DNA of 64,000 nt from the NCBI GenBank assembly GCA_964036295.1, contig OZ038463.1, positions 32,131,295-32,195,294 on the forward strand. Direction: 5' to 3'. A program made the position numbers and the translations under genes. The DNA comes from Plumapathes pennacea (lineage: Eukaryota; Cnidaria; Anthozoa; Antipatharia; Myriopathidae). Shown here one piece after another: positions 46,149-56,800 of this stretch (position 1 is its first letter; every line of letters starts with the position of its first letter). The notes beneath the pieces were generated by a model, which saw only the letters and a program-made list of their open reading frames with translations, did not search any database and was not told where the DNA came from.

Positions 46149-49100
46149 GGAGGCAATCCTAATGTTGTTGCATGTTTCCTGTTCTTGTTCCTGTGATTGC
46201 TGTTGCCATTACTTCGTTGCTAGCGTTTTTGTTATCCTGCTTGCTTTGTTTGTTTGTTTTTGTCCTTGTTGTTCTTACCTGTCCATCCCTTGTTATTGCA
46301 CCTTTTTAAATATTCTTTCTGAAACAACACTCCTTGCAAGTGCACGACATATTTACTTACTTTCTACCATATTTTTTTCCCTTTTTCCTGCCAGTACGCT
46401 TTCCTGCTACTGCTCATTTTTATTTTGGAAATTGCATCCGGAATCCTGGCCTACTCTCGTAGAGACGAAGTGAGTACCGAAGATTTATACAACTTATTGC
46501 TACTACAAACATATTACGACACATTTTTATATGGTTAAGTGACATCTCTTTCAATCTATTTCTATCATACCTTCTTGCTGTGTCTAGATATACTTGCATT
46601 ATTGTGTTACTTCGTTACCGTTTCTCCTGTATTGATTTCATTAGAATTGTTCCACAAGTTAACATCGATATTGATTATTGTTATCCAGTGATCATCGTTA
46701 AACATCACTCCTTGTCTTGTTCATGTCTTTTTGCCTTTTTTTTCTTTTTCTCTTTCTCCATTTCCTTGTACTGTTCTATTCCTTGTTTTTCTTCTTAATC
46801 TTGTCCTTTTCCTTGGACTTGCCGTAATGTTCTTTTCCTTGGACTTGCCGTTGTCCTTCCCTGTTCTTGTCCCTTCTTTCCCTTGTCCTTGTCCTTGGTC
46901 ATGCTCTAATTCATGTTCTTGTCCTTTTGCTTTTTTTTCTTTTTCTCTTTCTCCATTTTCTTGTACTGTTCTACTCCTCGGTTTTGTTCTTCATCTTGTC
47001 GCTTTTATTGGAACTGTCGTTGTTCTTGTCCCTGTTCTTGTCCCTTCTTTCCTTTGTCCTTGGTCATGTTCTACTTCATGTCCTCGTCTTTTTGCCTTTC
47101 TTTCTTTTCTCTTTCTCCATTTTTTTGTACTGTTCTACTCCTCGGTTTTGTTCTTCATCTTGTCGCTTTTATTGGAATTGTCTTTGTTCTTGTCCCTGTT
47201 CTTGTCCCTTCTTTCCTTTGTCCTTGGTCATGTTCTACTTCATGTCCTCGTCTTTTTGCCTTTCTTTCTTTTCTCTTTCTCCATTTTTTTGTACTGTTCT
47301 ACTCCTCGGTTTTGTTCTTCATCTTGTCGTTTTTATTGGAATTGTCCTTGTCCTTCCCTGTTCTTGTCCCTTCTTTCCCTTGTCCTTGTCCTTGGTCATG
47401 CTCTAATTTATGTTCTTGTCTTTTTGCATTTTTTTTTCTCTTTCTCCATTTTCTTGTATTCTACTCCTTGTTTTTGTTCATCATCTTGTCCTTTTCCTTG
47501 GACTTGCCGTTGTCCTTGTCTGGGCCTGTTTTTGTCTCTTCTTTTCCTTGTCCTTGTCCTTGGTCATGTTCTAATTCATGTTCTTGCCCTTGGTCTTGTC
47601 CTCTATTTTGTTCATGTTTATGTTCGTGTCCCACTCTTGTTTCTTGTTGTCGTCCTTGTTTTTGATCTTGTTCTTGTCCTTGTGCTTGACCTTAATCTTA
47701 TTCAGCTGTCTTTGATTTTGAAATTTTCATTGTCTTTGCCGTTGATCTTGTCCTTGACTTTGTTATTGATTCTTTATTTGCCCTTGCTCATAGTCTTGCC
47801 CTTGTCCTTGATCTGATTTTTCTTTTTAATGTCATCATTAGGGCCGTTTATACGAGAAAAATAGGACGCGTCTTACATAAGACGCACCTTAAATAAGACG
47901 CGAACTGACCCATTTATACGAGCGCGGCTTGTGTTGGATGTGAAGTGCTCGTATAAATGGTTCGCGTCCAGCAAGACCATCGTTTGTTTATGTGTTTCGT
48001 TTCAGGGTCTTTTGTCATGGCTAAAATGTCATGTAAAAAACTACGGGATTCGTAAAGCAAGAAGTTCGTACAGACTAAAGTGCTATTTGCAAAACTTTCG
48101 TGCGATGTTGACTGCGTAATGACAATATAATAACAATGGGAAACTGCGAAGAAGAGGAGGTGAATGGAGAACGTTCCAGCTTTACATTGAACTTGACGTT
48201 TCCGATTTGTCGGTGACTTTGAGCAGAATTCCCTTCTGAATTGTTTTGTATCGTATAAGTCTCTGCACCATCCGATGTCCTTGGCAAGAAGGACTATTTT
48301 GAGCATTTACAAATATTAGCCTGACATACCATAGCGTTGTGGCGATGCCTCATTTTGTCCGGTGTAAAGTATCTGGTGTCAATCAGCAGACAGTCTTGTA
48401 TAATGTCAGGCCTTTTTGCAATCCATTGCCCTCTCTGTCGTGGGTATCTATCGAAGATTCAGACCCAGACACGACCAATAAACTGTTCCACAAAACAGCT
48501 TTGTTGTCAGTCCGAAGAATTATGAAAGTACTCGAGTGATCGAGTTATTCGACTTTCTTCTGCCATGCATCTCGAAATGGTCTGCCTTCAAAGAGAATTT
48601 GTTCTCATTGTGGTCACTTTTGTCCTTTAACCTCTCAGTGAATTGCTTGTCATGCAGGTAAAAGACGATTCGGATTAGCAATATTAGTAAAAATTTCGGC
48701 TTGAATGAAACTGGCTGCTTTGCAAATCTGCGCACGCAGTAACTGGACAAACTTTGACAGGAGTCATCAAAGCTGCACTTGAATGGGTTGCACAGCTTCA
48801 GTAGAAATTGTTTAAACTTTCTGAATTCTGTGCTTAATAAAGTTCCTATCTTCTAAAAATAGTTTCGATCTATTATCCTAAAACGATACCGTAACTGGGT
48901 AAAAGCGGATTTACGCATACGAGGGACGAGACGGATTTTAAAAATAGTTATAGTGTGCCGGGAGAAGACTGGGATGCAACAACAAACCCGACGCTTGCGC
49001 AGTATGTGTTCCCAGCTAAAATAAGCCGCGAAAAACTGTTGAACCCGTTTATACGAGCATGTTCGAGTCTTATTTAAGACGCGTCTTGAATAAGAACAGT

Positions 49101-52100
49101 TCAAAACCCTGGTCTAGAATAAGACGCGGCTTGCGTAAGACACGAACAAGGGTTTTGTATCATTTATACTGTCAGTTTGCGTCTTATTTAAGGCGCGCCT
49201 TATTTAAGACGCGTCTTATTTCTCTCGTATAAACGGCCCTATTATCTTTGTCCTCTATTCTTTTATGGTGTTTGTGTTCTTGTATTTTATATCGTTTTTG
49301 TACTTTTTCTTGTCCTTGATCTCGCTCTTCTTCTCCTCCTTGATATTGTTCCTGTCTTTCACCTTGATCTTTTGATGTTCTCGTTGCTGTCTTTAAACGC
49401 GTTGTTGTTCTTGTCGTCCTTGTTCTTGCCCTTGTTCTTGTTCTTGTTCTTGTTCATGTTCTTGATCCTATTTATGTTTAATTGCTTTTGTCCTTGATTT
49501 AGTTACTCTTCTTGTGGTTCATGTTCTTGTCTTTGTCTTTATGTTTTATGCCTCTGTTTCTTGTTCGTATTCTTCCGATTTAAGGTTTATTCTCGTTTTT
49601 GTCTTTGACATTGTAGATCATATTTCATTCCTATTTTCAAGGTGATCAACAAAATTGAGGAGACCGTGAAGTCGGCTGTCGAGCAGGACTATGGCAAAGA
49701 GGGTAAAGAGGACCTAACCAAGGCAATGGACAAAGTTCAAGAAACGGTAAACTTAAATAGCCGGTAAACAGGGCACAGATGAGTTCGCTTGCTTTCCTTT
49801 ATGTAAAACCTTATATATTGACCTACGTAAAGGATACCGCAAAACGATTTCATCGCGGGCGCTCGAAGGCATACCCGCGTATTGCGCGCCCGCGATGCAA
49901 TTGTCCTGCGGCATCCTTCTTGTAGTTCAATATATAGGGTTTTACATAAAGGAAAACAAGCGAACTCCTCTGCGCCCTGTGGCCGGTGAAATGAATCGCT
50001 CACATGATTTAAATAAAGAAAAAGTTTTCTTAAAGTTAGGGCCAACACAAAGTAGAATCAACGTGGAACACGCAGTTACAAACCATAGCGAGAGCAGATA
50101 AAATTGAGACTTCTCATAGCCACACGCAAGTTTTTAAATAATATTCATGCTGCTTGTGTTAAGTGATTAAACCCTCTTGTCGAACGGTATTTTTAACTTC
50201 ACAAAATTCTCTGAACTTTCCGCGGTTGTTGTTGTTGTTGTTGTTTGTTGTTTGTTTCCTTATCAGTTAAAGTGCTGCGGAGTTGATGGCCCGTCCGACT
50301 GGAAGAATTCTACCTCCAAGAAGATCCCACAATCCTGCTGCAAGAGTGATGAAGGATGTAAAACAAACGTTCCCAGCCAAGTCTTCTCTGAAGTAAGGAT
50401 ATCTTATATCTATTAGCATTACTTTATAAATAATAGCTAATATTGCGTCTCTGCAATAGTTTACCTTCGTGGATACATTTGATTGGCTTAAGCATGCCAC
50501 GATAGTTAGAACTTTATTTTTCCAATCTTCTTGGTTTATAGAAAGACGATGATTCAAAAAGGGTGTACAAGATCTTGCGTGTTGTAATACAAAATACCAA
50601 GGCTATAATCCTGGCCAGAACTTCTGTTATTTCATAAATTGCCAATGTCTTGATATAGGCTGTACAAGGCCAAATCGTCCAAAACTTCCCTTTCTCCTTC
50701 ACGAATGTTGCATCAGGCGCACGAAAGAACGCAAAGTCAATTTGAGATCGAAAGGGAAAAGTGGGGCAATAGGGCTAAGTAAAAAGTATAGGATAAATGT
50801 TCCGACACAGTTGACCAGGGGCTAGTTGCTCAAAGCACGATTAAAACAAGGTAATCCCGTGTTCCGCTTACAAACAAGCAGCTCATACTTGTTTGGAATT
50901 CCAGTCAACAGTCTCTCTAAGCGGACACCTCTCTAAGGCGCACAACATGCAAATTTGGTCCTTGCCGATTCTCTGCAACTGAACTCTCTCTGAGGCGGAC
51001 ACTAAGTCTACTCCCGAGGGAGAGAGATTTCATTCCATAGTTCTGTTCATAACACGTTTTGTTTGTTTGTTTGTTTGTTTGTTTGTTGTTGTTGTTGTTG
51101 TTGTTGTCCGCCTTAGAGAGATTTCATTGTATGCCTCGTACTTTCATTTGTGAATATTCTCGTCTTATTCAAGTCTCATCTTGTTAGGGTTGCTCTCAAG
51201 CTCTTCAGGATTTCGTCAAAAGTCGAATGAAGACTCTGGGTGGAATTGGTGTTGGCATCGCTATCATCCAGGTTAGCTAATGGACCAAATAACATGGACC
51301 AAATACTTCCAATAACAGTAGTTGCATAGTAGTTGTGAGGAAAAGTAACTCGACCAGAAAGTAACACAGTACCAAGCTTCTGACACAGTCTGTTAAAGTG
51401 CCTCTAATGTCCAAAGTTTTATCGTTAAAATCGATTCTATATCAAGTAAATAGCTGATTAGTACAGTATTTCTCGGTTTGAATGTTGCACCTATAAATTA
51501 TAAACGTTAAAATTTCGAATATGCTAACGTGACGTCTACCCAGGAATTTCCTGCTATTTCTTTACCCTTGTGATTGAAACTGTTTTTAAATTCAGAAAGA
51601 ATAATTGGTAAAATCAGTTATATAAATTTTAAATATAATATAGACGTTTATAAAAAAATAATTCATCTCTACCAACATATTTTTGTATAATATATGATGC
51701 CTGGGTAGACGTCACGTTATTAGTATATTCGAAGTTTTAACCTTTATAATTCTAGGCGTGACATTCAAACCAAGAAATATCAATAAAAATGTTGAAGGCA
51801 CTTTAATAGTCTAATAGTTTAACAACACTTTTCCATTCATTACAAAACAACAGTATATCTATGTACAATGAAATGAAAGGAATGATCAATGGATGGATAA
51901 TGGTAGGTTAAACTTAATCCCATATAAAAACTACTTCCCTCAATGAAAAACAAAATGACATGTGCATGCAAAAAGATACATTACTTAATATTTCATGCAC
52001 AATTCCCATACTACAGTTAAAACTTAAAAATATATGTTTCGTTTTCTTTTTTTCTTTTGCAGATTCTTGGGATCATTTTTGCAATATGCTTGTTCAGATC

Positions 52101-52122
52101 CATTGGATACGAGAAGATCTAG
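41738..52122 (+). CDS. TSP-D, tetraspanin
   Basis: Coding exons: 41738-41800, 45602-45793, 46395-46469, 49642-49746, 50267-50392, 51188-51271, 52063-52122, giving 234 aa; six phase-0 GT-AG introns at the shared tetraspanin positions. The start MATCGMKCLKFMLCAFNLVFW has the usual KC and FN residues. TM2 is followed by GIIGCCGAVKENKWLLLL, and TM3 is YAFLLLLIFILEIASGILAY. The large loop is shorter than in A/B: CCG (148-150), IPQSCC (to 170), one more Cys at 176 and GC at 188-189. TM4 is ILGIIFAICLF with tail SIGYEKI. It is the partner of TSP-E, with very similar exons and much shared intron sequence. The tail was changed by an indel: the codons that end TSP-E survive here as 3' UTR near 52228-52250. 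Intron 1 (3.8 kb) and intron 3 (3.2 kb) are large and repeat-filled. Confidence 0.92.
41801..45601 (+). other. TSP-D intron 1 (3.8 kb)
   Basis: The first 600 bp align with TSP-E intron 1 (shared gcttgtcagcttgatgcttc and nearby blocks); the middle is unique to D. A tandem pair of MITEs occupies 44599-45074. The last about 200 bp again match TSP-E. No other gene is supported. Confidence 0.6.
44599..45074. mobile_element. Two adjacent copies of a ~238-bp MITE
   Basis: Each copy (44599-44837 and 44838-45074) starts gtc(c)aattcaataaacattt and ends aaatgtttattgaattg, with inner acacgtgtatttt / aaaatacacttgt arms and a shared centre ttggattaaagtgtgtttta. They abut at ggcccctggggtc and are diverged at the few-per-cent level or more. 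Confidence 0.88.
46118..46147 (+). repeat. 30-base poly-G run in TSP-D intron 2
   Basis: The longest G tract in the window. The TSP-E counterpart (56311-56345) is an interrupted G-rich stretch (ggttgggggagggggaggg). Confidence 0.88.
46700..47840 (+). repeat. Pyrimidine-rich array with ~164-bp period in TSP-D intron 3
   Basis: The + strand is almost purely C and T with a cttgtcctt-type micro-repeat. A higher-order unit repeats: ctgttctactcctcggtttt at 46966, 47130 and 47294, with weaker copies near 46771 and 47458. Stop codons are rare in this composition, so long frames arise in several phases; they show Ser/Cys/Phe/Leu runs and are not genes. TSP-E intron 3 has a shorter counterpart (about 57000-57120, 57540-57890). 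Confidence 0.9.
47841..49243. mobile_element. 1.4-kb DNA transposon, non-autonomous, PIF/Harbinger-like
   Basis: Ends agggccgtttatacgaga and ctcgtataaacggccct are inverted copies, followed inside by gacgcgtctta / taagacgcgtc blocks. TSP-E has the unoccupied site (atcattatct near 57859), which implies a 3-bp duplication (ATT or TTA). Internal ORFs, including 130 codons on the - strand (47914-48306), show no transposase motif. Family assignment rests on the GGGCC end and 3-bp duplication, so it is tentative. Confidence 0.82.
49765..49990. mobile_element. Hairpin MITE, family 3, copy 2 (TSP-D intron 4)
   Basis: Arms ttatgtaaaaccttatatattga and the ttcaatatatagggttttacat segment are inverted; the core is tttcatcgcgggcg ... 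cgcccgcgatgcaatt. Also aaggatacc / ggcatcctt. The TSP-E copy at 58485-58680 is in the equivalent place, so this insertion predates the D/E duplication. Confidence 0.82.
51061..51107 (+). repeat. (GTTT)n then (GTT)n microsatellite
   Basis: TSP-D intron 5, about 47 bases. It sits inside a ctctctaag..gcggacac type dispersed repeat that also appears near 30930, 43665 and 59955. Confidence 0.8.
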
Positions 52123-52704
52123 CATGCAAAACTAGAGTGTGCTATAAAAAGCTACTTACTATATATTAAGATATTGGAGATTTATCAAAAAAGGGGTTGT
52201 TAGGTTTGTAAGCGGAATGAAAAAACTGACGAGGAACGAAATTTAGTGTCGGGAATAAATTTAACAATGAAGAAATTGGCAGTGACAGCGATAGAATTAA
52301 TTATTGTCATGGGGAAAGAGCCTCTTCAACCACAATGCTTTGCGGGCCTGAAATTCTCGATCCACTGAGGGCTCCAGAAAATTGAAAGCATTTTGGTAAT
52401 TCTTTTCCATCCTCACCTAAGCCGATTAATTGGATAGTACAACTATTATATACTTTAAACGTCACATTCAAGAAACAAATTTGAAAGACCTTACTTTGAA
52501 TCAAGATTAACTTTTTACAGCCTTGGAAAATGTTCCATCGTTCTGGAAGTTGCTAAAATAAGGTCACGTGACCAGTGTACCCTTCTGTTTCCGTTCACAT
52601 TCGGTTATCCCACCCATCCACCTCTCCATATTTCTTTTTTCTATCGTCAACACAACAACTGGTGGTTCAAACGTTTAGTCATCCCAAGGTAATCCTTATT
52701 ATTG

Positions 52705-52903
52705 TTAACTCTTTTACTCCTAAGAGTTTCTCTTTTCAGTCTCCCGCCAGAGATATATCATAAAGTATGGAGAATTTTGGCATTTGATACCTTGCTCAAA
52801 AGACAGCTGATTATAATATATAATTCTCTTTTCATCACTCATACATTTTCTTATTTTATGGTTGGGAGAATTTGTATTTTGAGCTTGGGAATTAAAGGGT
52901 TAA
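52705..52903. mobile_element. MITE family 2, copy 2
   Basis: ttaactcttttactcctaag at the left, gggaattaaagggttaa at the right, with internal tcatcactcatacattttct and gttgggagaatttgtatttt as in copy 1. Confidence 0.82.
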
Positions 52904-53295
52904 TGTACTTATGTACTCGAAATACGATTAGTTCACCGTGCGTTTTTAGTTTTATTATCATTACATTCGATGGGTTTTTTGTCCGTTTTGTTCAAGAACA
53001 CAAAATTGTATACATGTAGGCGTAACTATAGATAATAATGTTCAATTATGAACAGAGTATATAGTAGGTACTACTGTAGGAGCAATATATTAATTCTTTC
53101 GGTGTTTAGTAATAACAGCCATGTAGTTTGATCTTAATAAATGTCAGTCAACATTTCTGTCCTCGAATTGCGCACAAGATTTTTATGATTACTTACAATT
53201 TATGATATGGGCGTCATTGCCTTATTAGAGGCTAAGCATAAATACAATTTTCTGCTCAGTAAACTATCTACGGCCACTTTAGATCATTTCTACAG

Positions 53296-53389
53296 CTCTC
53301 CGGCGCATCTGTCATAGGAATAGCTAGGTATCTGGACCATGTCGAGTGACACGGGCATATTCGATACTATTCTTGGGAGTTTTCGTACT
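53296..53389 (+). pseudogene. Stray, broken tetraspanin exon 2 (A/B/C type)
   Basis: After a good acceptor (atttctacag) the sequence reads LSGASVIGIA, matching the start of TSP-A/B exon 2 (LAGA..IGIG). A small indel near 53325 shifts the frame; in the other frames the homology continues through the WTM.S and GIFDTILGSF equivalents. It stops abruptly at ttttcgtac, where the segment shared with 41330 begins, so the 3' half of the exon, TM2 and the donor are missing. No neighbouring exon 1 or 3 of this type was found. Confidence 0.75.
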
Positions 53390-53890
53390 TTTTTTGTGTG
53401 CGATTGGGTGATGAGCGGCCGCTGTTGGCATTGATTGGGCATCAGTCGACATAAAAAAAAAATCCACGGTGGTTTTGTAGCTTTCTCGTTCTATCGGGAA
53501 AAAAAAATAAATTTCACTGTTACAGGGGAGTTGGGCGTGATCTAGGGATCTTCCCGCACTTTCTAACCGAAACCCAAAGGTGTGACCCGGCTCACAAAAT
53601 CAGGAAACGCTTAATTCTGGCAATAGTGCTCACTTCTAAATCTTGTACTATCAAGTGAAACCTAAAGGTGTGACCACTAAAAACTGAAATAAAAGCGTCC
53701 AAACTACTACTTTCGAGCTGCATTGCTCACTATTAGCTCCTGCACTGCCAAGCAAAACCAAAAGTGTAGCCACTCATTTGAAAGGTCTCGCGTGCAAAGT
53801 CAAACCTGTATAAGCGGACAGTTGTCAAATTGCTTTGTAAACGTGTCTTTTGGCAGCGTTCGAAACCGACTGAACAAACACCGACCGAAT

Positions 53891-56800
53891 ATGGCGACTT
53901 GTGGGAAGGAATGTCTGAAGTTCATGCTGTATGTGTACAACCTGGTAATTTGGGTGAGTGTTTTATCCTTTGCGTGAGCTTCGATGCCTGTAGTTTTGCT
54001 CTTTTCTAGCCTTTTTGTGAAGTCATAGAAGCCCCACGGACGGAAGCAACTACCTAATTTTGCCGACTACAAACTCACAGCAAAAAAGGCACAGCTTTAG
54101 CTGTTTTTGATCAGTTGATCTGTAACATTTTACAGATTGCAAAAATGCTTGGACTAAGGAAAGCTATTAATTCTTTCTTATTAATATAAATATTTTCCAA
54201 GGATTGTTGTTTCTGGTGACTACCAAGCTATTTCCCGGAGCTTTTCTAGCTTGTCAGCTTGATGCTTCACTTCTACGTCAGTGAGTGAAAAGCCGTGTTT
54301 TTTTATGACCCTCATATGTAACTAAAAGAAAAATATTAACAGAGCCATGCCGAATTGCTATGTTTGGACGAAAGTAGAATAGTATTCACTTTGTTTCGAT
54401 AAAAAAGTTTGGAGGTGAGCTTTATTTATCACAATAAATAAACAACTAACTAGAAGCAACCAAAAGTCAGGTGAATGCTGCCGAGGCTTACCCTCGCTGA
54501 TTAAAACAAGTCAGAACACGGAAGCAAGAAAGTTTATTTCTTGTTTACAACTGTAACTAAATCTATTAACCCATATTCACTCCTGGAGAAATAACGCGCG
54601 CAGCTACCTTCAATTCCTTTTACGGGAAGTTGTACGGGAACGATAACGCAACGCGACTCGCAAAAATAAACCAAATGCGCAGTAATTACAGAAGCGAGAT
54701 ACCATTCCTAACTAAAATTTATTTGAAACTAGAATACATGACCAAAACATATAATAAAAAGGACAAAAGATAATTCAAAAGGCAATAAAGCGCAAAATTA
54801 TGAATCACTGAATGAAATATTTTGTTCGCAGCGTTCGTCCATCCGAAGACGAACAGCGAATTTATCTATACAAAACTTAAGTGAAATGGTTCTAAACTTC
54901 AGACTAATATTCGAAATTCACAGATCGATCTCGTTAAAGCAAATCTATTAAATCTGCAGACAAAATAGAAGCAAAATTAGCAACCGGACTGGAAATAATT
55001 GTGCGAAGTACATCGCCACGTGGTATAAACAAAGTCAGTTTCACGAAGAAATTGAACAATATTTCTTCCCTACGGATTCGTTTTGCGGTCACTATCAAGA
55101 CAAATAACACCACAAATCCATCTCTGGTAAACACAACAAAGAAACATACTGTCTTGGACAGATCAGAAGCTTACAAGAATCCGCGTTCGTACCTTCGCCA
55201 CTGTAAGTTCAAACAACATGACATCTCTCCTTTCGTCTTCATCGGTCGAAGGCTCTTTCAGAATTTAAATCTGCCAAAATCTGTTCATAAGTCGCCAGTT
55301 ATTTTGAGGAGATAACCTTCCACATTTAGCAGCATTAAGTCGCATTTTTTGTATGTGAAAGTACGAAAACAAATGACTCGACGATAGCCACCGCACGTGG
55401 TCTGATAATATGTGGGGCAGCTCATTGAAGAGCGAGGGCTCAGATTCTGCGGGATGCACCAGGGGCTAGCGAGGCACCGAAATCCGCACTGAAATCCGAC
55501 CGAAATCCGCACCGACATCCCGACTCAAATCGAGATATATACAGGAATATACTGCTGCCTCGCTTTTGCTCGGCAGCAACTACTTTTGGCGAGGAAATAT
55601 GCACAGATAATTGTCCGAGGATATTATCTGTTTCGAAAAGCAAACACTTGCCCGAGAGCGAAGCTCAAGTAGACTCCAAAGTCGGTAAACTCTGAGAGCT
55701 GCAGTAAATGAGTATAAAGAATTACATGATAAATTATGGATTGAAATTTCGCATCGTTCTCAGTCCGCTGGATTATTGGTAATGGCCGTGGGGATCTACG
55801 CACGAATTACTGCTAAGTTCTACGTGTTACTGACGGATGATGGTAAGATCCAGACCGCCGCCAACATCATGATTGCCGCGGGGGCCCTGATGATGATCAT
55901 CGGTATCATTGGCTGCTGTGGTGCACTCAAAGAGAAAAAGTGGCTACTGCTGATGGTGAGCGGACTAGGGACAAGGTTGATATGTGCCAGGGTAACTTTA
56001 TGTGTGTTATTTACTTTAATTTGTGTTTATATTTTTGTTTCTTTAATAATGGTAAGTTCAGTTAGGGCAACATGCACTGGAAAACAACCATAAACCTCTT
56101 TTCAATATCGTTCTAGTTGTTACAGGATATTTGAATGCGGTTTTATGCAAACCTACTTTTCTGGCTGATGGCTGATGATTTGCAACGTAACTTGTGAAAC
56201 TTCTTTGTGGATAAAAAAATACTAATATACGACGAGAACCTCGCTAGGCAAAGACTAGAAAGCAGTACATACTGACAGTGTTAGTCTCCAAATAACAAAA
56301 TTGTGCAAGGGGTTGGGGGAGGGGGAGGGAGAGGGGGGAGGGGGATTTTAATGTAGTTGCATGTTTCTGTTCTTGTTGCTGTAGTTTTTGTTGCTAATAT
56401 TTCGTTGCAAACGGAGTTTTTGTTATCCTTGCTTTTTTTTCTTTTCGTAATCGTTGTTGTTCCTATTCGTCCCTTGATATTGCAGCTTTTGAAATCTGCT
56501 TTTTGAGACAACACTCCTTGCAATTGCACGACATGTTTCCTTCCTTTCTCCCATATTTTTACCTTTTTTCCGCCAGTACGCTTTCCTGCTCGCGCTCATT
56601 TTTATTTTGGAAATTGTAGCCGGAATGCTGGCCTACTCTCATAGAGATCAAGTAAGTATATCACGAACGATATATACAACTTCTCTCTACCACAAACATA
56701 TTATGGAATTCCAATAATTATGACACATGTTTATGTTGCAAGGTGACAAAAAGTGACATATCTTCCAACTATTTCTGTCATAACTTCTTGCTGTGTCTAG

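Larger units (their letters stand above)
52123..53890. other. TSP-D / TSP-E intergenic region
   Basis: It contains TSP-D 3' sequence with the former coding tail, a MITE family 2 copy (52705-52903), a stray exon 2 (53296-53389) and the D/E shared upstream segments (53385-53455 and from about 53830). Confidence 0.6.

Noticed and set aside
46731..47816. A 361-codon frame and overlapping frames of 179 and 250 codons
   Set aside because: They lie in a pyrimidine-only repeat where stop codons hardly occur, are open in several phases, and encode only Phe/Leu/Ser/Cys runs. They are within TSP-D intron 3.
47914..48306. A 130-codon frame on the - strand as a transposase
   Set aside because: It lies inside the 1.4-kb element, but no catalytic or DNA-binding motif can be pointed to.
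55001..55315. A 104-codon frame in TSP-E intron 1
   Set aside because: No recognisable domain and no splice context; composition matches surrounding inserted DNA.
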